NCBI GenBank assembly: GCA_021772515.1
Contig: JAJFLU010000052.1
Location: 87,110-151,109 of the forward strand
DNA: 64,000 bases
Direction: 5' to 3'
Source: Opitutales bacterium
Lineage (GTDB): Bacteria > Verrucomicrobiota > Verrucomicrobiia > Opitutales > UBA2987
Of this stretch, positions 26,701-34,514 are shown piece by piece. Each line of letters begins with the position of its first letter. Position 1 is the stretch's first letter. A program made the translations under genes and the position numbers. The notes under the pieces are model-generated. The model was not told the DNA's origin and did no database searches. It saw nothing but the letters and a program-made list of their open reading frames with translations.

Positions 26701-26947
26701 GATCGATCCAGCGGCCCTTCCTTTTGATATTATCGACAATGGCGGGAGCGCTTCGATCCAGTTTATCCGGCCCAAAGATGTCAAAGGTGTCACCTATCAA
26801 CTGCAAACATCGACAGATTTGCAAAACTGGAGCGACCTCGGGCAAGCCTTGTTCGCGGAAGACAGCTTGACGGAAACGTGGGAGGCCACCAGCACTGCAA
26901 ATCCGCCGGTATTTTTCAGACTGGTTATTGAGAGATTTGATCAGTAG
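23786..26947 (+). CDS. large secreted beta-propeller protein with verrucomicrobial C-terminal module
   Basis: 1053 aa; GTG start. The signal peptide is 'KKSLKILLTTLGLLVAAPIP'. Residues about 25-215 resemble the N-terminal domain found before extracellular modules ('LNPGDVVLTRV', 'DIPAGERIIFTDIRWTARG'). Residues about 270-560 contain at least five blade-like repeats, each with 'TSPDGxxWT' (TSPDGITWT, TSPDGVVWT, NSTDGQTWT, TSPDGATWS, TSPEGVIWT), so a BNR/WD40-like propeller is likely. Then come a CARDB-like strand region, a 'GGTPPPPPGEGCGECF' linker with two Cys, an Ig-like part and a final 'STDLQNWSDLG' module common in Verrucomicrobia. The C-terminus is not an obvious anchor. Its stop codon (26945-26947) lies 44 bases before the cyclase ATG. 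Function unknown; substrate binding or adhesion is likely. Confidence 0.8.
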   Translation: MKKSLKILLTTLGLLVAAPIPLTALNPGDVVLTRVTPNSIILLALVDIPAGERIIFTDIRWTARGFAFSTADSNDGFYDWFAPEANAALGAPGGVAAGEQVQIDFPADSLYLEWQEYLFLFQRGISNPTFLYAVFADVDWNIWDNPARGLTNDITSITIGTISGAPLEADGETPRINHEIKTTLRNAHADGLEQLTWLRGIATIPAWTWVENNETPINDAPFTILPSAGLVEFVSTRHLLRETDGTFEVGLRRLYGNSGLVSVRVSTVTNISDFSLFKPRTTGVFDDLTGVAYGNGVFTVVGSGEGTLTSPDGITWTINDVHADPFDNLFDVTFGKSIFVAVGDGGVILTSPDGVVWTRQTSPTTEALIGVEFLNNAFIAVGVNYTILNSTDGQTWTPATVNRDTSSGDFYSVAFGSDNTGGNSLYAAVGKIGSRGAIFTSPDGATWSSVFSTDSEVVLWKIIFADATGFTAVGEEGRAVTSPEGVIWTEERTGANLTLYSLTATDSLRAAVGSEGLIITTEDDLEFHPTTLKIRAASLYDIIIAAGTAVVVGEYGKILSRSLTGGTQLSGNASTDFDIIDNAVVFWGDGVTGTKTQTINFKDDTASTVRRRFDLEIFPGAGEPDLGESITEISLFNSDGNLNRIVHNYGPFLTFKDVNLAVATVNLALTHQLSFRIQNTSSIDSKALVVTFDGSNLPDLDLPIVPANSVTDVILVEQLSEIVQSISLFEFLTNANEPVFKHKRFINSVFIVENRAGNGVKDGSIGRGFVTNLATGSSTGLVTTNSSMDSKKEEELKPYFSGGTPPPPPGEGCGECFGLVLTDISVTGIAPVETVGSSDFAATAIYLDPFTLEEFIEEITDPQPDWLLDPQKYSVSASGLVTANTDPTLTYPQIVALSATSEDGAAVDEFGNPVPVTGSLNVEVDEPASNQDYPTWVTQEGLSAGPSGETDDFEEDGIVNLLEFSLGMDPTVIDPAALPFDIIDNGGSASIQFIRPKDVKGVTYQLQTSTDLQNWSDLGQALFAEDSLTETWEATSTANPPVFFRLVIERFDQ

Positions 26948-26990
26948 ATTCCCGACAGCAGCTAAAAGATATTTAGCGGCCTCGATCCAT

Positions 26991-29081
26991 ATGAAAAATT
27001 CGTTGGCCAACAGTTTAATACGGTATTTTTTCGGAATTCTCCTGGTCTGCGGACTCGGAGCACTCCTCGTTCTCCACCCCTATGGGGAGGGCCTCCGGAG
27101 GTTAAGTTACGATCTGCTCTTCGATAATCCTGTTTACGGAGAGCATGAAACCACTAATCTGGCCGACGATTATTTCATAGTATATCTCGATGAACTATCC
27201 CACAAAATGCTCGATCAGCCTTACGACAGGCCCTGGGACCGAAGGCTGCATGCCGATTTGCTTAACAGGCTTACCGAAGAGGGCGCGAAGCTGGTATTTT
27301 ACGACATAGTTTTTGAGCAAAGAAGTTCCAATGAAGCAAGCGACACGGCTTTCGAGGAAGCCATTGCCAAAAACGGGGCCGTAGTACTCGGAGCGGGAAT
27401 AGATCGCCAGGAGGGTGAACAATCCTCGTACGAAGAGATCATCCACCCGCCCTATGGTCGTTTTCGCAGGGGAGCAAAAGCCTGGGGTATGATATTCAGC
27501 CCGATCGATCCCGACCAAGGCATTCGGATTTTGGCCACCGGAACTGAGAATATACCCTCAGCTACCTGGAAGACCGCCTTACTAATCGCACCGGGGATGG
27601 ACAAGATTCTCGGCCCGCGCAGGCAGGAACAACGCTGGCTGAATTACTTGGGGCCACCCAACCACATTCCGTCGGCCAGTTTTTCCCGCGCCCTTCTGGA
27701 AGATGAATTACCGAAAGGATTCTTCAAGGATAAGGTTGTTTTTTTGGGATTAAAAGAATCCATAGGCCTTTCAGGCAGCTCGAAGGACTCCTTTCGGTCT
27801 CCCTACGGAGGCAAGGGCCGTCACTCGTTCTATGCCGGAGTGGAGCTACATGTAGCGGCTCTGGATAATTTGCTTCAGGCTAACTGGTTTACCCCTATCA
27901 CGAAGAAATCGGAAGTTTTTCTCATTTTGGGCATAGGGTTAATTCTTGTCCTCTGCCTGACTTTCCTTCGGCCTCGAAATTCGTTCCTCTGCGCTTTGGG
28001 AGCGGCCCTGGTTTTAGCGTTGCTCTCTCCCTATCTATGCCGAAGTACCGGCCACTTTTTCAGTTGGCTCATTCCGCCCTTCTTTCTCGCGCCCACGGCA
28101 TTTCTTTGGTCTGCCGGCTGCCACTATTACGTGGAGGTTCGCAAACGAAACCGTTTGAGGCGCACGTTTTCCGCCTACCTCTCCCCCGTCATGGTTAAAC
28201 GCATGGCGGAGTCGGACGAAGATCCCGAATTGGGTGGTCATGAGGAGAGCATAACCGCTTTTTTCAGCGATGTGGTGAGTTTCTCATCTTTTTCCGAAGG
28301 GTTAAACCCCACGCAGTTGACGGAGGTGATGAATACTTATTTAACCGAGATGACCAATATTCTCCAGGAATATGGAGGCACTCTCGATAAATACATCGGT
28401 GATGCCATCGTGGCGATGTTTGGTGCACCTCTGGAAATGGAGGATCATGCCGCCAAGGCCTGTTTCACCGCTGCCCGAATGCAGGAAAGACTGGCGGAAA
28501 TACGAGAAGAGTGGTCAGACCAAAATAACTACCTCGGCGCGGTATTGGGAAGGCTGCACACCCGTATCGGGCTCAACAGCGGCACGGCTACGGTGGGCAA
28601 TATTGGCTCCGAATTCCGATTAAATTACACCATGATGGGAGATATGGTGAACCTGGCTGCCAGATGCGAAAGTGGAGCGAAGTCCTATGGCGCCTTTACT
28701 CTCGTGACCGAGGCTACAAAAACCGCCAGTGAAAAAGATTCCTCGGATTTTGTCTTTCGGCTTCTGGACAGGGTCATTGTCAAAGGCCGCCAAGAACCGG
28801 TAGCCCTTTATGAACTCATGGGCTTCAATAACAAGCAGCCCGAATCCACGCTCGAATGCCTCCAAACCTACAATCTAGCCCTCGAAAAATACATCGAACA
28901 GGATTGGGCAGGCGCAATAACCCTTTTGCAAAAATCGGCCGGTTTGGAACCCTTTCAGTTCGACGAGGATGGTGAAAAACGCATTACACCCTCGACCGTC
29001 CTCCATAATCGCTGTCAGGAAATGAAGGAAAACCCTCCAGCCAAAGACTGGGGCGGTGTTTACGTAATGACTTCAAAATAA
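26991..29081 (+). CDS. CHASE2-domain adenylate/guanylate cyclase
   Basis: 696 aa from the ATG at 26991; an in-frame TTG at 26928 would overlap the upstream gene. Order: a transmembrane helix near residue 15, an extracytoplasmic CHASE2 sensor (about 30-290, with 'YFIVYLDELSHKMLDQPYDR' and 'LVFYDIVFEQR'), three further membrane segments (about 305-385), and a class III cyclase domain. In the catalytic domain both metal aspartates are seen ('TAFFSDVVSFSSFSE' and 'LDKYIGDAIVAMFG'), with 'LNYTMMGDMVNLAARCESGA' following. Activity is therefore expected; ATP or GTP specificity is not decided here. CHASE2 next to a FecR protein is a recurring theme in Verrucomicrobia and suggests a shared signal at the envelope. 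Confidence 0.93.
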   Translation: MKNSLANSLIRYFFGILLVCGLGALLVLHPYGEGLRRLSYDLLFDNPVYGEHETTNLADDYFIVYLDELSHKMLDQPYDRPWDRRLHADLLNRLTEEGAKLVFYDIVFEQRSSNEASDTAFEEAIAKNGAVVLGAGIDRQEGEQSSYEEIIHPPYGRFRRGAKAWGMIFSPIDPDQGIRILATGTENIPSATWKTALLIAPGMDKILGPRRQEQRWLNYLGPPNHIPSASFSRALLEDELPKGFFKDKVVFLGLKESIGLSGSSKDSFRSPYGGKGRHSFYAGVELHVAALDNLLQANWFTPITKKSEVFLILGIGLILVLCLTFLRPRNSFLCALGAALVLALLSPYLCRSTGHFFSWLIPPFFLAPTAFLWSAGCHYYVEVRKRNRLRRTFSAYLSPVMVKRMAESDEDPELGGHEESITAFFSDVVSFSSFSEGLNPTQLTEVMNTYLTEMTNILQEYGGTLDKYIGDAIVAMFGAPLEMEDHAAKACFTAARMQERLAEIREEWSDQNNYLGAVLGRLHTRIGLNSGTATVGNIGSEFRLNYTMMGDMVNLAARCESGAKSYGAFTLVTEATKTASEKDSSDFVFRLLDRVIVKGRQEPVALYELMGFNNKQPESTLECLQTYNLALEKYIEQDWAGAITLLQKSAGLEPFQFDEDGEKRITPSTVLHNRCQEMKENPPAKDWGGVYVMTSK

Positions 29082-29117
29082 ACTATTGGAGAATCTATTT
29101 ATTCAGGAACCGCTTCC

Positions 29118-29438
29118 TTATTCAGGAATCGCTTCCGGTTCTTCATCCTCGAAGCGGTAAATCGTATCATCGGGCCGCGCATAACCTAGCTTCTGCCTCA
29201 CAACCCGCTCCAGAAAGTTCGGCTCATGGAGAACGAGGTCCAGGTATTTTTCGCGTTGAGTAATTTGTTCTCTTATGAGACTCAAACGCTCCTCAAGCGC
29301 TGATTCCCTCGATTGAAATTGCTCCAACTCACGATAGCTCTGCAAAAACAGCACGCCAAAAGACAAAATCGCCATTACCAGAACGATCCCAAAAAGACTG
29401 AGGACAATCTTTGTTATCTGTGGAAAATTAACCGACAT
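29118..29438 (-). CDS. septum formation initiator FtsB/DivIC family protein
   Basis: 106 aa. A single membrane helix near the N-terminus ('IVLSLFGIVLVMAILSFGVL') is followed by a coiled-coil ('YRELEQFQSRESALEERLSL') and the family end 'EPNFLERVVRQKLGYARPDD'. The acidic tail is ordinary. FtsB/DivIC proteins join FtsL and FtsQ in the divisome. It is transcribed divergently from the gspA-like gene, with a 116-base gap between them. Confidence 0.85.
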   Translation of the reverse strand: MSVNFPQITKIVLSLFGIVLVMAILSFGVLFLQSYRELEQFQSRESALEERLSLIREQITQREKYLDLVLHEPNFLERVVRQKLGYARPDDTIYRFEDEEPEAIPE

Positions 29439-29554
29439 CTCACCTAAAAAGTATCCTTTTACCCAAGAGGTAAGCTACGGGAAAGAAAAAACGGATTGCG
29501 ACTTTTAAAGTCGTAAATTTTTTGCTATGAGTAAGAACAGAATTTAAGAACCTT

Positions 29555-30364
29555 ATGTACGAAAGTTTTTTCGGCTTCCGGGAGATGCCTTTTAACATCA
29601 CTCCCGATCCCAAATTTCTTTTCCTCAGCCCTACACACATGAACGCGCTGCAATACCTGCGCTACGGGATCAAGGAAAGAAAGGGATTCATCGTGCTGAC
29701 AGGGGAAGTCGGATGCGGCAAAACCACCCTTTGTCGCAAACTGCTCAATGAGCTGGACCCGGCAATATACGATACCGCCCTCATTCTCAATCCACGCCTT
29801 TCAGAAACACAATTGCTCAAGGCGATCCTCACAGAACTCGGCGAAGATGCCAAGGCGCGAAGCCGTAACGACCTCCTCAATCAGCTCAATCACGCCCTTT
29901 TGGATCGTATTCACGCGGGCAAGGACATCGTCCTGATAATCGATGAATCGCAAAATCTGGATTTTGACGCCCTCGAGCACATCAGGTTACTCTCCAACCT
30001 CGAAACCGATAAGCAGAAACTGCTGCAAATCATTTTGATCGGACAACCCGAGCTAAATGAGAAGCTGACCCAGAAACGACTGCGCCAGTTAAGGCAGAGA
30101 ATCCTCGTCCATTTCGACCTCTCGCCTCTCTCGGAAGAGCAAATGATTCATTACATACAACACCGCCTTTCAATGGCGGGCGGTATGGGGCGCCCCGGGT
30201 TTACATCCTACGCCTACCGGAAAATATTTAAGTCCAGCGCCGGAATTCCGAGAATGATAAATAATATATGTGACAAATCACTTCTCTCCGCTTTTACTAG
30301 GTCTTCGGACAACGTGAACTATTGGGATGTCAGGCGAGCCTTGAAGGATATCAGAATTGCATGA
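29555..30364 (+). CDS. GspA/ExeA-like secretion ATPase (AAA+)
   Basis: 269 aa. It opens with 'MYESFFGFREMPFNITPDPK', the signature start of ExeA/GspA. Walker A is 'LTGEVGCGKTTL', Walker B 'IVLIIDESQNL', sensor region 'LLSNLETDKQKLLQIILIGQ' and 'RILVHFDLSPLS'. In Aeromonas ExeA works with ExeB to assemble the type II secretin; this copy has no C-terminal peptidoglycan-binding domain and is only the AAA+ part. Its stop overlaps the next ATG as ATGA, as in exeAB. No membrane segment. Confidence 0.87.
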   Translation: MYESFFGFREMPFNITPDPKFLFLSPTHMNALQYLRYGIKERKGFIVLTGEVGCGKTTLCRKLLNELDPAIYDTALILNPRLSETQLLKAILTELGEDAKARSRNDLLNQLNHALLDRIHAGKDIVLIIDESQNLDFDALEHIRLLSNLETDKQKLLQIILIGQPELNEKLTQKRLRQLRQRILVHFDLSPLSEEQMIHYIQHRLSMAGGMGRPGFTSYAYRKIFKSSAGIPRMINNICDKSLLSAFTRSSDNVNYWDVRRALKDIRIA

Positions 30365-31269
30365 GCCTTATTAACGACGCTCTGAAAAAAGCTCAGAAGA
30401 CGCATTCCACCGATAATGCGCCACCGCCTCCCATTGGGCAAAGCGGCCCGTCATCCCATGGAATGGGTAAAAGCCAGCTACTGAAAATATTTTTTGCCGC
30501 CGTCGTAGTTCTCGGAATTTTCGGCAGCGCCATCGCGTTTTTGGTCGTCGGGCTTATGGATGGCAGCAAGGACGAGCCCGAAACCGATGCCCCGGTAACT
30601 GCCGTCGCATCGATTCCAACGCCAACCCCAACCCCAGCTTCTTCACAAACTCCACCCCCACAAAAGGTCATCCCGATCTCTAAACCGGCGCCCCCGATCC
30701 CCCAACCCGTAGCCAACACTGCTCCCGTCCCCATCAAACCGGTCGCTACACCGGTCAAAAAAACAGTGGCCCCGGCCCCTGTTCCGGTTCCGGTCATTGC
30801 CAAGACAGAAAGTAAACCCGCCGCTCCCAAAAAGGGATTTGATCTGGTCCGCCAAACCGTAACCCAAGGTAGCTTAAATGCAGGGCTGGTTGATGAAGTT
30901 GTTGATAGTGCTTCAAAACCTGCAACTCCGGTTCCCGTAGCGGCCAAGCCTGAACCAGTCCCGGTTGCCGCAAGTCCAAAACCCACTATCCAGGCCCGCC
31001 CAGCGCCCGTGGCCAAGCCGAGGCCGACTCCCGCGCCTTCCGCCCCACGCGCAACTACTCAAAACCCGATATTGGTTGAATATATCGAAAAAATGGAAAT
31101 CCAGGGAATCCGCCTCTCAGGCACCAACAGCAAGGTTCTCATGGACAACAAGGTTTTTCGACTAAATTCAATTATAAACCGCGACTTGAAATTACGCGTA
31201 ATTTCCATTAGCAAAGAGCGAATCATATTTATAGACGATGCCGGAATCAGATACACCAAATACTACTGA
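30361..31269 (+). CDS. GspB/ExeB-like protein
   Basis: 302 aa from the ATG at 30361, coupled to the gspA-like gene by ATGA. It begins 'MSLINDALKKAQK', as GspB proteins do. A membrane helix (about 40-65, 'LLKIFFAAVVVLGIFGSAIA') is followed by a long Pro/Val/Ala-rich periplasmic linker of about 150 residues. A C-terminal globular domain (about 235-302) has 'IEKMEIQGIRLSGTNSKVLM' and ends 'IIFIDDAGIRYTKYY'. The topology (cytoplasmic N-terminus, periplasmic end) suits the bridge between the ATPase and the secretin. No other type II secretion gene is in the window. Confidence 0.82.
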   Translation: MSLINDALKKAQKTHSTDNAPPPPIGQSGPSSHGMGKSQLLKIFFAAVVVLGIFGSAIAFLVVGLMDGSKDEPETDAPVTAVASIPTPTPTPASSQTPPPQKVIPISKPAPPIPQPVANTAPVPIKPVATPVKKTVAPAPVPVPVIAKTESKPAAPKKGFDLVRQTVTQGSLNAGLVDEVVDSASKPATPVPVAAKPEPVPVAASPKPTIQARPAPVAKPRPTPAPSAPRATTQNPILVEYIEKMEIQGIRLSGTNSKVLMDNKVFRLNSIINRDLKLRVISISKERIIFIDDAGIRYTKYY

Positions 31270-32554
31270 TGACCCCAGGGATGAGGGTTCGCAAACCCCT
31301 GAAAGCCCTCCAAAGATACGTCTTTCACTTAAAAAGACGCCTTCTGCGGACACTGGTCAAGCACCCGAAGCAACTTCTCCACCAAAAAAATCGGTGGTGG
31401 ATACTTCTCCGTCGGGTGACATTGAACCCAGCAAACCGAAACTGTCTTTGGGCCTCAAAAAAGAGGAATCTCCTAAGGAGGAAGAAGCCAAAAGCGAGAA
31501 AACGGAGGCCGAAGCAGGGCCTTTTGACATCAAACCAAAGCCAGTTGAGGGCGGCACCTCGCTTAACCTTGGAATCAAGTCCAAATCTCCGGAAGCAGCA
31601 GCAGAGGTTAAACCCGATACCCCACCTGCCAGGGCCAAAAAACCCGGCATAAAAATCAGGGGGCTGACTACCAAACCTTTTACACCGGCAGAGCCAGTCA
31701 AAGATCAAGCAGCGGCGGCGCCTTCCGAGCCTCCGACTTCAGCTGAGGCCGATACCGCCCCGCCTCCATCTCCAACGCCTCCACCTGCGGCAGTCAAAGC
31801 TCCTCCCCCAACAGCAAAACCAGCCCCACCGCCACCACCAGTAAAAAAGAAACCAGTCCCGGCGCCTCCTCCCCCAAAAGCCAAAGTTAAATTGTCGAAA
31901 CCCCCGGAGGCGAAAAAAAAGGCTGTCAAAGCGCCGCCACCACCAAAAGCTAAAGCGAAACAACAGCCAAAAGATACCGGCAAAGATACTGAGAAATCCA
32001 ATGTATCGCCCATTAAATTGATACTTGGGGCTGCTGTCGTGGTTGGAATCTTTGCAGCAGTTGGATATTTTGTATTCTCCACCTTTTCTGGTTCACCGGG
32101 TGAAAAATCTGCCGAAACGGTAGCCGTGGCACCTGCCGATGAAGCTGTAGATTCAGCTACAACACCAGCAGTTGCCGATAGCACTCCGGCGCCAGTCCAA
32201 TCTTCCGATACATCAGCAGGCGCTGTTGCTTCGTTTCAGGATGCTATTGAACAAGGCCCCGCGTTGATAGAGGTGGCAACCCCAACCACCAGTCCCGCCC
32301 CCGAACCCGCCGAAATTCAGCAGCATTTCGAGCCTGTGCAGGACGAAAATATCATGGCCTTTATCGATAACCTGGTCATCAAAGGCACGATGGGCGGTGG
32401 TAGTTCCGCCAAAATCCTGGTCGGCAGTTCGGTTATTCCGGTAGGTGCCGTCGTCGATGAAACCTTGGGTATAATCTTTTCGGGAATCAACAAGTCCACA
32501 CACGAAATTATTTTTACCGATACCGCTGGCGCAGTTTACAATAAATCGTATTGA
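31238..32554 (+). CDS. GspB-like paralogue with long Pro/Lys-rich cytoplasmic region
   Basis: 438 aa. It overlaps the preceding gene by 32 bases in another frame. The first 260 residues are low complexity (P, A, K, E), with runs such as 'PPPPPVKKKPVPAPPPPKAK'. A single membrane helix (about 265-287, 'SPIKLILGAAVVVGIFAAVG') precedes a periplasmic part. The last 65 residues ('IDNLVIKGTMGGGSSAKILV' ... 'HEIIFTDTAGAVYNKSY') align by eye with the end of the gspB-like protein next door. So this is a second, inverted-weight version: the long linker is cytoplasmic rather than periplasmic. Function unknown; a partner or variant of GspB is likely. Confidence 0.75.
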   Translation: MPESDTPNTTDDPRDEGSQTPESPPKIRLSLKKTPSADTGQAPEATSPPKKSVVDTSPSGDIEPSKPKLSLGLKKEESPKEEEAKSEKTEAEAGPFDIKPKPVEGGTSLNLGIKSKSPEAAAEVKPDTPPARAKKPGIKIRGLTTKPFTPAEPVKDQAAAAPSEPPTSAEADTAPPPSPTPPPAAVKAPPPTAKPAPPPPPVKKKPVPAPPPPKAKVKLSKPPEAKKKAVKAPPPPKAKAKQQPKDTGKDTEKSNVSPIKLILGAAVVVGIFAAVGYFVFSTFSGSPGEKSAETVAVAPADEAVDSATTPAVADSTPAPVQSSDTSAGAVASFQDAIEQGPALIEVATPTTSPAPEPAEIQQHFEPVQDENIMAFIDNLVIKGTMGGGSSAKILVGSSVIPVGAVVDETLGIIFSGINKSTHEIIFTDTAGAVYNKSY

Positions 32555-32578
32555 CCAGATTCCCAGACCCCAGACGAA

Positions 32579-34477
32579 TCATTCGTCCAGAAAGGGCATA
32601 TATTCAGGAACACAGCTTTTAAGCAGTTCCTTGTACTGAACACGTTTCCCAATACCACCGCCGCTTTCCAGTTTTTGCCTCAACCGGTCAAAATCTCCTC
32701 GCACTGTTTCCAATGGTCGCGCATCGCATAAATAGCGCAAAATGCGAGGATGCCTCGTTTCTGCCAGAGTTTCCTCATCCCGGTGGATTTCCTCATGCAG
32801 TTTTTCCCCCGCCCGCAGACCTATAAAGGCGATTTCGATATCCGTTTCGGGCCGAAACCCGCTCAGTTCGATCATTTGCGTCGCCATATCCAATATTTTT
32901 ATCGGATCGCCCATATCGAGGACAAATATCTCACCGCCATTTCCCTGCGTGGCGCATTGCAATACCAAACCAACCGCCTCAGGTATCGTCATGAAATACC
33001 GCTCCACTTCCGGATGTGTGACCGTGACGGGCCCCCCCCGTGCGATCTGTTCGCGGAAAATGGGGACCACGCTCCCGGATGACCCCAGCACATTGCCAAA
33101 ACGCACCGCCATGAAGTTTGTCCGATTACCCTCAGCAAAATTGAGCGCCTGAATATATATTTCGGCCAATCGCTTGGTGGCACCCATGACATTGATTGGA
33201 TTTATCGCCTTGTCGGAAGAAATGAATACAAATTTCTCGACCTCGAACTCACTCGAAATATCCGCTAGCAACTGAGTTCCCAAGGCGTTGTTTTTAACGG
33301 CTTCCTCGGGCTCGCGCTCCATCAGGTAAACATGCTTGTGGGCGGCGGCATGAAAAACGATTTGCGGCTTGAATTCCTCAAAAATTTGCCGAATCCGGGT
33401 CCCGTCCTGAACATCCGCAATGATTGGCTGCAAAACCGACTCATAACCATCATCAATCATTTTTTGTTCAGCGTGGAATAGCTGAATTTCGGCCCGCTCC
33501 AGCAAAAACAGCCGTTCCGGTCCATAAAAAGCAAGCTGCCGGCTCAACTCGAATCCTATGCTGCCACCCGCGCCGGTTACGAGAACCCGCCGACCCGCAA
33601 CCATCTGCCGTATATTATCCGATTCAAGCTTCACGCTCTCCCTGCCCAGCAAATCTTCAATCTCGACCGGACGCACTCTACTGGCCCGGACCCGACCGGT
33701 GGTCAGTTCCGCCAAAGAGGGCACAATCTCAGCTTTCAACCCGATTTTTGCGGCCCTATCGACGATTTCCCGGATCCGGCGCGCGGGAGCCGAGGGCATT
33801 GCTATGATAATTTCCTCAATTCCAAATTTGGAGCTAACAATCGCAATATCATCGGGACTTCCCACAACCGTTATCCCATGAACATGTTTCCTCCATTTTT
33901 TCCGGTTATCGTCCAAAAAAATTACAGGCCGCATGCCCAAACCCCTTCGCGCCAGCATGTCCGCAGCGATCGTCGCACCCACATCACCAGCGCCCACAAT
34001 GGCAACCCGCCGTTGTTTTGTAAGTTTGGCTTTTCCATCTAAATATCTTTCCCGCGCAACTCTTAGTCCGACCCGAAATCCACCAATAAATACCAGGGAA
34101 AAAACGAAATCTCCCAGGATGACTCCCCGGGGCGGAAAAGGATTTCCTTCAAATATGTACCACGCGCTCGCTAAAAATATTCCGGCTAAACCCAATGCGC
34201 CGAATACTCGATAAAAATCGGGAAGGCGAAAATAGCTTAGAAGTCCTCCAAATTGTCCAAAAAACAGAAGTAAAATCAACTTGAGCGGGACTATCCATAA
34301 GAAATTTTCTACGCGAAGGCTTTTCCATTCAGAGGGAACCACAAAATCAAAACGCAATTCATAGGCGAGAAAAAGACTCAGTATTAAAGCGATGGAATAG
34401 GCCAAAAAAAGCAGGGAAATTCTCGACGGTAGTAAATACCGCAGAAGTCCTGAAAAATATGGCATTTTTTTGGTCAT
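32579..34477 (-). CDS. pglF: PglF/CapD-type UDP-GlcNAc 4,6-dehydratase (membrane)
   Basis: 632 aa from the ATG at 34477 (a GTG at 34546 would overlap the upstream gene). Several N-terminal membrane helices are followed by a first Rossmann region ('RVAIVGAGDVGATIAADML') and the catalytic SDR domain ('VLVTGAGGSIGFELSRQLAF'). The active site reads 'SSDKAINPINVMGATKR', with Met where SYK enzymes have Tyr, the altered triad known from the WbpM/PglF class. It makes the UDP-4-keto-6-deoxy sugar for bacillosamine. It is followed upstream by pglE, pglD and pglC, so it is read as PglF; a WbpM-like role with another final sugar cannot be excluded. Confidence 0.87.
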   Translation of the reverse strand: MTKKMPYFSGLLRYLLPSRISLLFLAYSIALILSLFLAYELRFDFVVPSEWKSLRVENFLWIVPLKLILLLFFGQFGGLLSYFRLPDFYRVFGALGLAGIFLASAWYIFEGNPFPPRGVILGDFVFSLVFIGGFRVGLRVARERYLDGKAKLTKQRRVAIVGAGDVGATIAADMLARRGLGMRPVIFLDDNRKKWRKHVHGITVVGSPDDIAIVSSKFGIEEIIIAMPSAPARRIREIVDRAAKIGLKAEIVPSLAELTTGRVRASRVRPVEIEDLLGRESVKLESDNIRQMVAGRRVLVTGAGGSIGFELSRQLAFYGPERLFLLERAEIQLFHAEQKMIDDGYESVLQPIIADVQDGTRIRQIFEEFKPQIVFHAAAHKHVYLMEREPEEAVKNNALGTQLLADISSEFEVEKFVFISSDKAINPINVMGATKRLAEIYIQALNFAEGNRTNFMAVRFGNVLGSSGSVVPIFREQIARGGPVTVTHPEVERYFMTIPEAVGLVLQCATQGNGGEIFVLDMGDPIKILDMATQMIELSGFRPETDIEIAFIGLRAGEKLHEEIHRDEETLAETRHPRILRYLCDARPLETVRGDFDRLRQKLESGGGIGKRVQYKELLKSCVPEYMPFLDE

Positions 34478-34514
34478 TGGTTTGGCAAAACTTTGGGAAT
34501 TATCCAAGGGTAAT

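Noticed and set aside
31750..32000. frameshift or assembly error in the Pro/Lys-rich repeat region
   Set aside because: The frame stays open through the repeats into the membrane helix and the end domain, so the gene appears intact.
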